NCBI GenBank assembly: GCA_026873275.1
Contig: JANTUC010000011.1
Coordinates: forward strand, 992,001-1,056,000
From: Pseudopithomyces maydicus
Taxonomy: Eukaryota; Ascomycota; Dothideomycetes; Pleosporales; Didymosphaeriaceae
Direction of reading: 5' to 3'
Length of the DNA: 64,000 bases
The translations under genes and the position numbers were made by a program. The notes under the pieces were generated by a model. That model was given only the letters and a program-made list of their open reading frames with translations, did not search any database and was not told the origin of the DNA. Position 1 is the stretch's first letter; each line of letters begins with the position of its first letter. Positions 48,057 through 59,457 of the stretch are shown piece by piece.

Positions 48057-48379
48057 GGTCGTTCAACACCTGCAAGCGTGGGTGAGATTGGGGCCGAGGG
48101 AGTCATTGTTTCTGCGCATGGAGGAGGGACCGATATACGGAGAGGGACCCTCCTCGCAGAATGACGCGGAACCAAGCTTGGAAGACACATCCCTGCCCCC
48201 GGCACGCACATGCAAGCTCGGGGGCCCGGGTGCACACCAGACACGAACAGTGACAGCTGCGACAAGACCCATCCACCAAACCTCGCGACCGTTCTTCACA
48301 TCTCCATGATAATGTGCGCCTGAAGCCGCTACCGACGGTGTCCGTTTGCTCGCTCGCCCGCCCACCCCTCTCCTCTGCG
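48057..48379. other. Divergent promoter region
   Basis: 323 bp shared between chorismate mutase (minus) and the MDV1-like gene (plus). No additional gene is seen. Confidence 0.6.
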
Positions 48380-50508
48380 ATGGCTTCGCACCCGCAGCGA
48401 AATGCAGACGACTCGCCGTCACGCGGCAGGTCGCGAACACGGCCACAGGACGACATGGGCTACGAGTCCGATGCCAGCTTGATGGACAACCTCCCGGATG
48501 TGAGTGTAAAGAGGGGGCGGCTTCCGCGCGCGGTACTGACGCCAGCCAGACCCGCCACCTCCAGGCCTTTGGCAGAAAAGTCACGGCCACGGCAGGCAGC
48601 CTGATAGGGACGGAAGGCGTTAGCCAGCATTACCACAACGCCCTCGGAGAGCTTCACAAGGAGCTTCGTCGCCCCATGCTGCAGCGCTCCGTCTTCTCTT
48701 TTGCCCAGACCACCCCACGCGAGATTGTCCGCTCCAGGATATCCGTCCCCGAGATCCAGCATCGCGCTTTGACTTACCTGCCCGACGAGCTGCTTGCGAA
48801 CATTCCCGAGGACAACAATCCCTACTCGCTGTTTCAAGGCTTCCAGGCCTCTTTGCCCGACGACGACGGCGTGGGCAAGAAGCACGGCAGGCAGAATGCG
48901 AGGGGACAGAGATTGATCGGCGCAGCAGTCGACGACAACGACGATGACGCGAAGCTGCCGCTGTCCATGCGCAAGCTGAAGAACCAGAAGCACAGCGTGG
49001 GCCACAAGCTGGAGATGATGGGCGTCCGGAAGCACATGTGCGCTGCCGAGATCCACGAGATCGACAACAAGATTGCCAACCTGAACACGATGCGCAAGAT
49101 CGTGCTGGACAGAGCTGGCAAACATCGAAATGGAAGAGGCGGACCTTGAGCACGAGCTGTTGGATGTCGACAACCGGATCGAGGATCTGCAGGAAGAGTT
49201 GGACGATGCCGCTGCCTTAGCGCCCAAATCGCCCAACACGCCCACAACAGCTGGAAGTGCAGAGGAGGCTGCAGAAGCCGGAGATGACTTCATGTCCGAG
49301 TCCATATATCAGAAGATACCGTCACCAAAGAGCAAACGGAAACGAGTCACACGCCGTATATCCATGCCCATATTGCACGAGCATCTGGAGCCAGGATCTA
49401 AAATTAAGGAACTGCCCGCACACACCGACTCTATCACTGCATTGGATTTCGACGCCCCCTGGGGTACATTGGTAACGGCCGCTTTGGACGATACAGTGCG
49501 GGTCTGGGACTTGAATGCGGGTCGATGCATTGGGATGCTCGAAGGGCACCTATCTTCAGTTCGCTGCTTGCAGGTAGAGGACAACATCGTTGCAACCGGC
49601 TCCATGGATGCCACAATTCGACTGTGGGACCTTAGCAAAGCTGAGTATGCACCCCAGGATGGGCGTGCGGACAAGGACGAAGGGGAGGAAGAAGATGATG
49701 GGCTCGGGTTCGGGAACGCTGAAGACGCCCCGCCTCCACCACCAGCTACCATCATGCAGGATGTCCCTTTGTTCTCTCTCGAATCTCATGTGGATGAGGT
49801 CACCGCTCTGCACTTTCGAGGAGATACTCTGGTATCAGGTTCCGCCGATAAGACTTTGAGACAGTGGGATCTGGTCAAGGGACGTTGCGTGCAGACGCTC
49901 GATGTTCTATGGGCCGCTGCCCAAGCGAACGCAACGACCACCACGAGCAGCGGACAGTGGAGACAAACAGGAAGGGTTACAGACGCGACTGCTGATTTCG
50001 TAGGCGCTGTTCAGGTTTTCGATGCGGCATTGGCGTGCGGCACTGCGGATGGCATGGTGCGGCTCTGGGATCTACGAAGTGGCCAAGTGCATCGCAGTCT
50101 GGTTGGCCATACGGGTCCCGTTACCGCACTGCAGTTTGACGACGTGCATCTCATCACCGGCAGTGCGGATAGGAGCATACGGGTGAGTCACATCGCATCA
50201 GCACTTTGGGTTCGACGAGCTGACAATGATAGATTTGGGACCTGCGGACAGGCTCGATACATGATGCATACGCGTATGACCACCCTGTGACCAGCATGAT
50301 GTTTGATGCACGCCGTATCGTCACAGCAGCTGGCGAGGACGTTGTAAAAGTGTACGATAAGACCGACGGCCGTCACTGGAGTTGTGGTCCTGGTGTTGGT
50401 GCGGATGAGGATACTTCAAACGTGTCACTCATTGAGCATGTACGAATCAAAGAAGGTTATATGGTAGAAGGCCGCAGGAACGGTGTGGTGGGAGTGTGGT
50501 CGTGTTAA
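48380..50508 (+). CDS. mdv1: Mitochondrial division protein 1-like WD40 adaptor
   Basis: Exons 48380-48499, 48550-50182 and 50233-50508 give 675 residues when one surplus base near 49112-49114 is skipped. The N-terminal region includes LTYLPDELLANIPED and a predicted coiled coil across the break (EIHEIDNKIANLNTMRKI, then ANIEMEEADLEHELLDVDNR). A basic linker follows (SPKSKRKRVTRR), then WD40 repeats with WD dipeptides: DDTVRVWDL, DATIRLWDL, DKTLRQWDL, GMVRLWDL, SIRIWDL, and a last blade ending GVVGVWSC. Mdv1/Caf4 link the outer-membrane protein Fis1 to the dynamin Dnm1 during mitochondrial fission; the N-terminus binds Fis1 and the propeller binds Dnm1. Both introns are 50 bp with TGAC branch sites. 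A low-complexity insert lies between two WD repeats (DEGEEEDDGLGFG, then P5). Confidence 0.88.
49111..49114. other. Apparent one-base gain in the MDV1-like gene
   Basis: The frame ending RKIVLDR and the frame beginning LANIEMEEADLEHEL are offset by one base within AGAG. Skipping one base joins the coiled coil. No intron fits. It is not a homopolymer, so the cause is less obvious than at the other breaks. Confidence 0.6.
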
Positions 50509-50915
50509 GAGCTGTGCATAGAGCATATACGGGACATTGAAATGTGTTGTACTACTAGAGAAAGCAATCCATATTTATGACCGGTTCGAGAACACGGAGG
50601 ACCATGAATTGATCGTTGTAGCGCACCACTAAGCAAAGCCAGCAGAAAAGGGCAAAATACCAAGCTTTTCGTGATGACCGAGCCAACGGACACGGCGGAA
50701 ATGGGATCCCTGGCAGGTGGGCCCTGGTACGTCACCCTTGGAAAATACACCAGACGGGCAGACTGCACCACGCTCTGCACACCATCCAGCCGCCACCCTT
50801 ACATTCGTTTTGGGAGTCCTAAATGATATCCTGAGCAGGATCGACGGCATCGCTATTAATTGATACCCACCGGTGGCCGAATCGACCCAATCGCACATCC
50901 GTCGCATCCAAAACT
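50509..50915. other. Intergenic, promoter of the NADH dehydrogenase gene
   Basis: 407 bp between the MDV1-like gene and the NADH dehydrogenase gene, both on the plus strand. No further feature is supported. Confidence 0.55.
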
Positions 50916-53032
50916 ATGCTCGTCCGGCACGCCGGAGCGCTATCGCGAGCGTCGCACATCTCCCCAAGAGTTCCTCTCACGTGTCGGGGCTTGCCCAGAG
51001 GCCCCCAATCCCATATCAGAGCTTCATTCAGCAATGGCAGGCCCACGGCCCTCAGCAAGCGACCGCAGCTGACTGCGGCCCTCCAGAAGGCGCGTCTGAA
51101 CCAGCGCCGCTCCCCCGTGTTACGCTCCGTGTCCACAAAGCCCCTGCCCAGCCCGCAGTCACGTCTGGTGAGGTTTGCATGGCGGTCGGCGGCGGCCCTC
51201 GGGCTGTTCGTCGCCATGAGCGGCGCTCTTGTTGTTGCCTTTTTCGTCTACGATGCGACCACATACAAGGACGAGGCAGATACCTACGACATTCCTGTTT
51301 CAGAGCTGGCTTTGAACCCGCGAAGGGGTGGACCGAAGAACCTACCTATTGTCGAGTATTTCGTCGACGATGACGAACCCAACATGAAACAAAACAAGCA
51401 TAAGCCGAGGCTAGTCGTCTTGGGTACTGGATGGGGCAGCGTAGCCATGCTCAAGCAGCTGAATCCGGACGACTACCACGTTACCGTCATTTCACCGTCC
51501 AACCACTTTCTATTCACGCCTATGCTGCCATCCGCCACGGTAGGCACATTGGAACTGCGGTCCTTGGTTGAGCCAGTACGAAAGATAGTGAAGAGCATCA
51601 ACGGTCACTTTTTGAAGGCCAAGGCTGAAGATGTCGAGTTCTCTGAGAAACTGGTCGAGGTGTCGGCTGTGGGCGCTGACGGCAAGCAGCAACACTTCTA
51701 CGTGCCTTACGACAAGCTTGTTGTTGGTGTTGGCTCTGTTACTAATCCACACGGCGTGAGCGGTCTCGAACACTGTCATTTCCTGAAGGATATCAGCGAT
51801 GCTCGCCTGATTCGAAACAAGGTCATCCAGAACTTGGAAAATGCCTGCCTGCCAACAACAACTGACGAGGAGCGACGGCGGCTTCTGTCATTCGTGGTGT
51901 GTGGTGGAGGGCCGACCGGTGTCGAGTTTGCTGCCGAATTGTTCGATATGCTTAACGAGGACCTCTGCAAGTTCTTCCCGAGAATCTTGCGGAATGAAAT
52001 ATCCGTCCACGTCATTCAGTCCCGAAGCCACATCCTGAATACTTACGATGCAGCTTTATCTGAGTATGCCGAGAAGCGGTTTTCCCACGATTCTGTAGAT
52101 GTACAAACAAACTCTCGTGTCAAAGAAGTCTTCTCTGATCGAATTACATTTTCCCAGAAAGGTGAAAATGGCAACATCATCACCAAGGAAATCCCAATGG
52201 GTTTCTGCCTCTGGTCCACTGGCGTCTCCCAAACCGACTTTTCTAAGAAGCTGGCCAAGAAATTGGATGGCCAGAACAACCGCCATGCCTTGGAGACAGA
52301 TACCCATCTCCGCCTAGTCGGCGCACCACTTGGCGATGTCTATGCCGTCGGCGATTGTGCAACTGTGCAGAACAACGTCAGCGATAACATCATTAGCTTC
52401 CTTCGCACAACGGCCTGGGAGAAGGGTAAGGATCCCGAGAAACTGCACCTCTCGTACAGTGACTGGCGCGGCATCGCCAAGCGGGTGCGCCAGCGCTTCC
52501 CCCAGGCCGCCGACCATCTTCGCCGGCTCGACAAGCTCTTTGCAGAGTATGACAAGGATTCCAGCGGGACGCTCGACTTTGGCGAGCTTAGAGAGCTTTT
52601 GATGCAGATCGATAGCAAGCTCACTTCCCTACCTGCTACGGCGCAGCGGGCGCACCAGCAGGGGCAGTACCTCGGGAGGAAGTTCAATAAAATGGCACAG
52701 GCAGCACCGGGAATGGAACTTAATCAGATCGATTATGGCGACCTAGACGATGCCGTGTACAAGGCGTTCGAGTACAAGCATCTTGGTAGTCTGGCGTACA
52801 TTGGTAATGCGGCCATCTTCGATATCAACGGGTATGGGCTGAGCGGCGGGCTGCTCGCCGTGTATCTATGGAGAGGGGTGTATTTTGCGCAGAGCGTGAG
52901 CTTCAGAACGAGAGCGTTGCTGGCAATGGATTGGACGAAGAGGGCACTTTTTGGAAGGGGTAAGTTCTTAGCACTTTTTTTTTAAAAGGGAATTGAAGCT
53001 AACGATGGCGCACAGATTTGATGAACTTCTAA
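50916..53032 (+). CDS. nde1: External alternative NADH dehydrogenase with EF-hand
   Basis: Exon 1 50916-52959 and a tiny exon 2 (53016-53032) give 686 residues. The 56-bp intron (branch GCTAAC) restores the family C-terminus, ending GRDLMNF. This is a type II NADH dehydrogenase that passes electrons from NADH to ubiquinone without pumping protons. Visible parts are an arginine-rich mitochondrial presequence, one membrane anchor (about residues 90-112, GLFVAMSGALVVAFFVY), a first dinucleotide-binding motif VVLGTGWGSVAM near residue 167, a second VCGGGPTGVEFAAEL near residue 327, and AVGDCA. An EF-hand loop (YDKDSSGTLDFGELRELL, near residue 545) inserted before the C-terminal part is typical of calcium-responsive external enzymes such as Neurospora NDE1. 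Location on the outer face of the inner membrane is inferred from the family. Confidence 0.93.
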
Positions 53033-53409
53033 TTGCGGTGGGGGATTATGGGCGGTTCCTGCAGAGTAATGACCTAGACTATTCCGTGCTCCATCATCTT
53101 GCTTGTACAGAATACGTGTAAGAGATATGTTAGAGTAGCGTTTTGTTCCAATCTCCTATGTCGATGGAAAAGATGCCGATATATTCACCAGGCGTCTTCT
53201 TTGTTCCTTCTTTATATACACTCAACGATTCGCTGTATTTCCTGCTTGTCCGCAGCTTCAACGTCGCCGGGGTTCCCGCCGGGCTTGTCGCACAGCCCCC
53301 CGACCTGCAGTGCTCTTCGTCGAGCGGTGCTCCACGGCCTGATTTCTAGCTCGGCTTTCAGGCTTTAGGGTGTGTGCATAGATGGTCGAAACGTGATAGC
53401 CCATTGTGT
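53033..53409. other. Convergent intergenic region
   Basis: 377 bp between the 3' ends of the NADH dehydrogenase gene (plus) and the RNase H2 subunit gene (minus). It is expected to hold both terminators. No gene is seen. Confidence 0.55.
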
Positions 53410-53912
53410 TTATTTCCCTTTCTGCTTCTGCTTCTTCTTCTCCTCCTCCTCCTCCTCGCCGTCGTCCTGTCCATGCATCGCTTCCGCAAGCCCGACCCAC
53501 TCCCTCACCCCCTTACAAACTTATCCTCTTCCCCCACGACCTCGGCATGTCCCCAAACGATCACGTCCTGAAACACTCCAATCTGCTCCGCAATCTTGAC
53601 GTCCACCATGTCTCCGTCCAGCTCCCCGTCAGGCTCGCTGGCTTCGTCGTCGTCGTAGGGCGGTGCTGGCGCCGGCAGGGCTAGGGCCTTATCTGTGATT
53701 TGAAGGACGGCGCCCGTGTGTGTGGAGGGGAGGGCAAGCGAGGTGCCGTGAAGATGGCGGCCGCGGAGGTAGGCGTGGTGGGTGCCGGTTGGGTCTGTGG
53801 TCGGGGTGAAGAAGGTAGAGGAGGAGTTTATAGGGCCGTTGTGGGGGATATGGGCTGGGAGGAGGTGAGGGGTGCAGGATTGGTTGCGTTTTGAGGGGTG
53901 GATGGCGAGCAT
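53410..53912 (-). CDS. Ribonuclease H2 subunit C
   Basis: A 167-residue protein after one base is restored in a C5 run (53508-53512). The start at ATG 53912 reads MLAIHPSKRNQSCTPHLLPA. The features match RNase H2 non-catalytic subunit C of fungi: CTPHLLPAHIPHNGPIN, THHAYLRGRHLHGTSLALP, TGAVLQITDK, an acidic DDDEASEPDGE loop, then DVIVWGHAEV. Past the break, VREWVGLAEAMHGQDD is followed by a Glu/Lys-rich end. The complex removes ribonucleotides misincorporated in DNA and RNA of RNA-DNA hybrids in the nucleus; this subunit is structural. The break falls after the conserved core, so even the uncorrected frame would keep most of the fold. Confidence 0.8.
53422..53457 (-). repeat. Trinucleotide repeat encoding Glu/Lys run
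   Basis: CTT/CCT tandem repeats on the plus strand correspond to GAG and AAG codons at the C-terminus of the RNase H2 subunit. They lie downstream of the frameshift. Confidence 0.7.
53508..53512. other. Apparent one-base loss in a C5 run (RNase H2 subunit)
   Basis: As written the frame stops directly after DKFVRG. One more base continues into VREWVGLAEAMHG, a conserved family ending. Confidence 0.7.
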
Positions 53913-55047
53913 GGCTTCCAATGCTGCTTGCGACGTGTTTTACACAGATTGAGAAATGGGTGAGATTTGCTCGGTGGTGTTGGCCGCCAGACGCGTCGCG
54001 CCTACGCGCTGGCACATTGCAGGCGCGCCTAACTCCAGTCGATCTTTCCCTTTCTGGGTGCGGTCACCATCCCAACAGTCGTGGGACGAGCAACCTCCCA
54101 CTTCGGACCTCCCTCCTCTGAGTCCTCTCAAGCATGACTTGACTCTTTTGTTAGAACTGTTCCCTGTTCCCTTAGCATGGACGCAATGTGCTCCGTCAGA
54201 CTAAGCATCGCGGATCAAGGCCTCAGCGCCTCTCCACCTACATAGCCTGAGCTCAGGAAACGAAACAGGCCAGCTGCCGCAACGCCGCCTGTTTCGGTCG
54301 TAGTCGCAGCTCCGCAAGATAACAGACCAACCGTGGACTGGCGAGACTCTGAGACAGCACCAGCAGAGGAGTACTCGCCTTTGCTGTCGCGGCTCCAAGG
54401 TGCACGTCTCTCGCACGGATGAGGCAGGATGCTATCCCTTGCCACACTGCATGTGCTCAAGCTAAGCTCACGGCCCCATAGCAGAGCCCCTCACTTGGAG
54501 CAGCTCCTCGCCCAAGCCCTGAAATTCAGCACAACGTCATGCACACAAGTTGTCGTTGACGACGTATATGAGCCGGCCAGCACCCAGCAATCCTTTTCGC
54601 CCCTCTTCCTCGAAAATCGACCGCGCTGTCAATATGCTGCCTGAATTCTTATGCAAGGCATAGCGGTCCAGGCACGCATCGTCGCTCACATGAATCATCA
54701 AACGCTGAAAACGGCAAAGTACCTTCCAGCGAACCTCGTCGATTCTGCACCTCAAACGTGTGCCCACACGCATCTTGCAAGATGGCGCAGCATCGGCGGA
54801 TTGACCTTCATCCGCGACGGCGCCGCTTCTATTGTCATCGCCCGATCGTGCGTGTCCACAATGGTGGACCGCCTTAGTCTCTGCGTCTCTTTATACCTGC
54901 TTATCCCTCGCACGTTACACGAACTCTGTGTTGGAAGCCGTGTCGACACTCTCTGCAGCACGCTATCCTGATAGCGTTCCACTCTGTGTTCCCCGCTTTT
55001 GATATACCTCCAACCTCAATTGTTCAATTTTGCGACTGCCCGCCAGA
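53913..55047. other. Divergent intergenic region
   Basis: About 1.1 kb between the RNase H2 subunit gene (minus) and the methyltransferase gene (plus). The open frames here lack recognisable domains. Promoters for both genes are expected. Confidence 0.55.
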
Positions 55048-56553
55048 ATGACGATACTTGGTGCTTTGGCGAACCCTGCCACGACAGTTTGGAATGGCGT
55101 TGCTTCTCATGCTTGGGGTCCACTGGTCTCGCTCTGCAGAAACGGAACGCTTGCGCAATTGCAGGGCATCAAGATAGGAACTTTGGCCTTGTACGAGAAG
55201 GGTGTTGCAAAGCCAGAGTCTTTCTTTGGAACCCAGTCACCAGAACACCCGTTCGCGTCACTCACGATTCACGATGAGAAATTTTGGGTCCGATTGGCGC
55301 TTTTTGCGGATATGGTATGTTTTTTCGCCTGCGGCTCCGAGGCCTAGATCTTTAGCTGCACATTCGAGACTGCGTTGAGCGCATTTGAACTAACAGCGAG
55401 GAGGGGTTCGCAGAAAGTTACATGCTAGGGGAAGTGACTTCTCCAGACCTGACCAAATTTTTCGAGGTAAGCACCATGGTGGTTTTGGAGTTTCTTGAGC
55501 TCACGCCAATAGCTGTTTATTCTTAACCGAAATTATCTTTCGAACGGGTCGACCGTGACATCCGCCGTGTCCACAGGCCTCGCGGGCTTCCTACGAGGGA
55601 GCAACAACCTCAAGAATGCACGCCTTAACATTATGGCTCATTACGATATTTCGAACGAAATGTTCGCTGCTTTCCTGTCGCCAGATATGACATACTCGAG
55701 CCCGATATGGTATCCAAAATCCGACCCTGCGCACACGACCGAAACGTTAGAACATGCACAGATGCGCAAACTAGACCGCTTTATCGACAATACACATATA
55801 CAGTCCACGGACCATGTCCTGGAAATAGGCACGGGTTGGGGCAGCTTCGCAATGAGGGCAGTCCAGCGGACAGGTTGCCGCGTCACATCAACGACCCTGT
55901 CGATCGAGCAAAAGGAGTTGGCAGAACAAAGAATTCGAGATGCTGGTTTGTCAGATAAAATTACAGTGCTACTGTGCGACTACCGGAATCTTGAGGCCCC
56001 CTCGAGCGGCGGCTACGATAAGGTCGTCTCCATCGAGATGCTAGAGGCCGTCGGCAAAGAGTACCTAGAAACGTACTTCCGGTGTATACACAAGCTACTG
56101 AAGCAAGAAGGGGGTATCGGATGCTTCCAGTGCATTACCATGCCCGAGGCACGGTACGACGCGTACGCCAAATCAGACGACTTCATCCGCAGGTATATCT
56201 TTCCTGGTGGACATCTCCCAACTGTCACGCAACTCGTGACATCCATTACCCACGGGTCCGACGGCTCACTCGTTGTGGATCATGTGGAGAACATTGGGCC
56301 ACACTATGCTAAAGCGCTGCGACTTTGGCGAGAGGCCTTCCTAGGGAATTGGGATGAGAAGATCAAGCCACAGCTTTTGAAGGAGAAAGCGGACGAGGGA
56401 ATGGACGACGAGGGCGCTGAGGTGTTCCGGAGGAAGTGGGAGTATTATTTCCGGTACAGTGAGGCGGGATTCGCGACAAAAACGCTGGGCGACGTGATTA
56501 TCACGGTGGGAAGGGAGGGCGCGCTGGAGATGATGAAGGAGGTGCCATTATGA
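55048..56553 (+). CDS. Cyclopropane-fatty-acyl-phospholipid synthase-like methyltransferase
   Basis: Exons 55048-55314, about 55404-55466 and 55513-56553 give about 456 residues. The first acceptor could also be three bases upstream. The N-terminal 130 residues match the helper part seen in fungal CFA-synthase-like proteins (FASLTIHDEKFWVRLALFADM, then GFAESYMLGEV). The SAM-dependent methyltransferase domain follows: NIMAHYDISNEMFAAFLSPDMTYSSPIW, the SAM motif VLEIGTGWGSFA at about residue 211, VTSTTLSIEQKELAE, VVSIEMLEAVGKEYL, YIFPGGHLPT and the ending FATKTLGDVIITVGRE. Bacterial relatives add a methylene bridge to unsaturated acyl chains of phospholipids; in fungi the exact product is less clear and may be a methylated or cyclopropane lipid. 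The introns are 89 and 46 bp. Confidence 0.9.
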
Positions 56554-59457
56554 GGGAAGTGCCGCGAGTGGTGAGAATACTGATGACACGGGACAAAGTG
56601 TGTTAATGCCTGGATATGGTAGGGTCATCCATATGCGATGATATTGAACAACGATTTCTAATAAGTTTCCTCAACATACATTCCCAACGGCAAGATGACT
56701 CAGTAGCTTTTTGGTTAATCGATATACCCTTGTATTCCTTGATTGCCGCTCTACTTTGGTTGCTTAGTTACGAACTTTTGAGGTGTAAATATATGTGGAC
56801 GTTGGTGTTTCAAGACCTCCTGTTATACAGCAGAGTCAGTCGCTTCTCTATATCTGCCTTATTGGTATGTCTGCTGCGTTGCTATCGCTGCGTCATAACA
56901 TCCTACTGTATTAAATCACATATGTGAAAGTCCCACGATCTAAACGTTCCCAATGTATACTAAAACAATGTTAAAAACGTTCGCTCGTGTACGTACTTAC
57001 TCCCTTTGACCCAAGACAGTGTTCTGGAATGAGACATTACTAAAACCGCGAGCCCGATCAATTACTCACCATGAAAACGTACATAGACATATTTAACCCA
57101 TCTTCAGAAGTTTCGTTCATGGCCCTTCGCCCCTTCTCAATCTTCAACTATCCAGTACTCTAAACCCAACCTCAAAGCTTTTCTGAGTATTCCCCCAAAA
57201 AGTCCCGCATACTTGTTTTGGCCTTTACGACCCTGCACTTTAGACGGATATTTCGTGACCATTCAACATTGTTTCCTGCGGTGAGTCACAGCCCCCCCTT
57301 TCCTCCAACTGCATCGACTTCACCACACCATATACTTTCGTGATCTCTCCCCCAATTCACCAATTCACCAAGAAAATAATATCATAGTGGCACACAGAAC
57401 ATTCAGTAGTTTTTAATGTGGACGAGTGAAAAGGGGGCGGGAAAAAGGCAGACACAACTTCCTTCGAGTATCCTTCTCGATATCTCGCGCTCGACTGCTA
57501 ATTCCATCTAGTATATAGTGACAAGTCTGCCGCAATCTATGTCTATACCGTCCTCATGTTTAATATGCACTGTACGCATACACAAAGCCGTTTCAGTGTC
57601 TATACACTCTTCGATCACTCTTCCCTTTCACCCACTCATCAAATTCAAGATAATATCTAGGTAAGCCTTTCCAAATTGCCAAGTTACTTTCACGAATTCT
57701 TGTCCCGCTATTCATATCAGATTTTCAACGGTTACAGCGGATCAATACCATTGCTGCACGCATACGCCAACGCTCCAGCAACTGCGATCACCTCACGCAT
57801 ACACATTTCAATCTATCCTGATACCCTGAATAACCACCGTAAATTCGATACGCTCTAGAAGCATCATAAATCCAAGCGCTCTTCTAGCATATCCCCCTAC
57901 GAAGGAATTCCTGTAGGCGCGGAGAAAGGTTTCGTGCTCCCCTATTGACGTTATCCTGTTGCTGTTCAATATCCAGGAGCTTCCATGAAAGACTATCCAA
58001 CATGCTTTGGTAGCCGAACAGTTTCGTCATGTCGGTGGCGTATGGTATGATTTAAAAGTTGTTAGGATAGGTCGGTACTATTCCTAGACACCTAAATGAG
58101 GTGAGGCAGATATGCCAATACTACCTGGGTAGAGAATAATGAGATCAATGGTCGGTGATTATTTCCATAGCATGTGAATCAGCCAAAAAGCAGGCTTCAC
58201 AACTTTCACATTTTCTTAAGTATGTATGTCTTACAAGGCAATCAGCCTGCCATAACTGTATCTTATGTTTGATGTTAGAAAGAAATAGTTTTGCACTCTT
58301 AAGCATAAATGACGTAATCGCTTCACACACTCATGACACCAAGACCCTCGTTACGAATCACTATAATTATGGCATGATCAAGTGTGGGGCCATCGTCATA
58401 TTGGACAAACGATGTCGTTGCCCCTATAGCCCCACAACACGCAGTGAAAACGGACATGGGCGCGCAAAAGACCGCACCATGATACTCGGAGCCGCCGCTC
58501 GCTGCGGCCTTGGGTCCGGTCGCCTCGTTTGAAAGATGTGACCCACCGGAATCCCGCCCCAACGCTGTTCCCAACCAGGAACCGATTGCGACCGCTCGTC
58601 AGTGCAACTATCTCGTTTCCTTCTATACGTAAGGTGTGTGTAATATTGCCTGGTATTCTTCATGGATCCCGACGGGAGCGGGACGAAGGAGGAATCCGTT
58701 CCCGTACACCACATCACACCCTAATTACCCACGTGTGCATCGGGCATGCAAAGGGACCCAACATGTCCCGTTTGGCATGTGTGAAGAAACGAGCCCCAGT
58801 CGTCTTCGCTACTTCGGCATCCATCTGATCCTTTTCCGATGTAGATCCCCTTGCAACACGTGCCTTGAGGAGGATTCAGATGGCCTGAACTTCGGGTCCA
58901 GATGGTCAAATCAGTGCGCCCCACCACTGTAATATTCAACGAGGGGTTTTGATACATAACTTACAGCGCGACATGCACCGAAGCGTCGGGAATACTTAAA
59001 AGACGGACAGGGGCGGCGCAGGGTCCTGGGTGAGTTTATTCTGACGGTAATGAGGGAATAAGAGGACGTCAAGTTTTGGGTATCGAAAGATGGTCGAAAA
59101 GGTGACTCATGAGATCATTTGGCGAATGCAAGTGCGCCTGATGGATATGTGGATGGGAGACGCTTCTGTTGGCAGTGGGGGGCCAAATGCAATGTGGTGG
59201 TTGAGTTGCAATGCACGGGCGCAATCGGCAGTCGGTCCTGTGAAGCGCTCTATGGTCATCCGATCGGCCGACCATGAGATGCCAGGGATCAAATTGGCCT
59301 ATGCTCATAGATGACTCGTGGTGTGCCGTGCCGGTGTCTATAGATTCTATACGCTGATATACTCCATGCATGCACTCATAACAATAGCAGGTGATCTCAG
59401 CTATGCTTGGAAACAAGCATGAGATCGAATACACAATGCCGATTATGCTAGTACACT
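56554..59457. other. Long gene-free stretch, nothing recognised
   Basis: About 2.9 kb of ordinary composition with only short open frames lacking family features (for example 57676-57858 and 58155-58532). It lies between the 3' end of the methyltransferase gene and the 3' end of the phosphatase gene. It could hold a long 3' UTR, a noncoding RNA or an unrecognised split gene. Confidence 0.5.

Noticed and set aside
48460..49305. 281-residue open frame antisense to the MDV1-like gene
   Set aside because: Fully inside a conserved gene on the other strand, with low-complexity serine/alanine/leucine composition.
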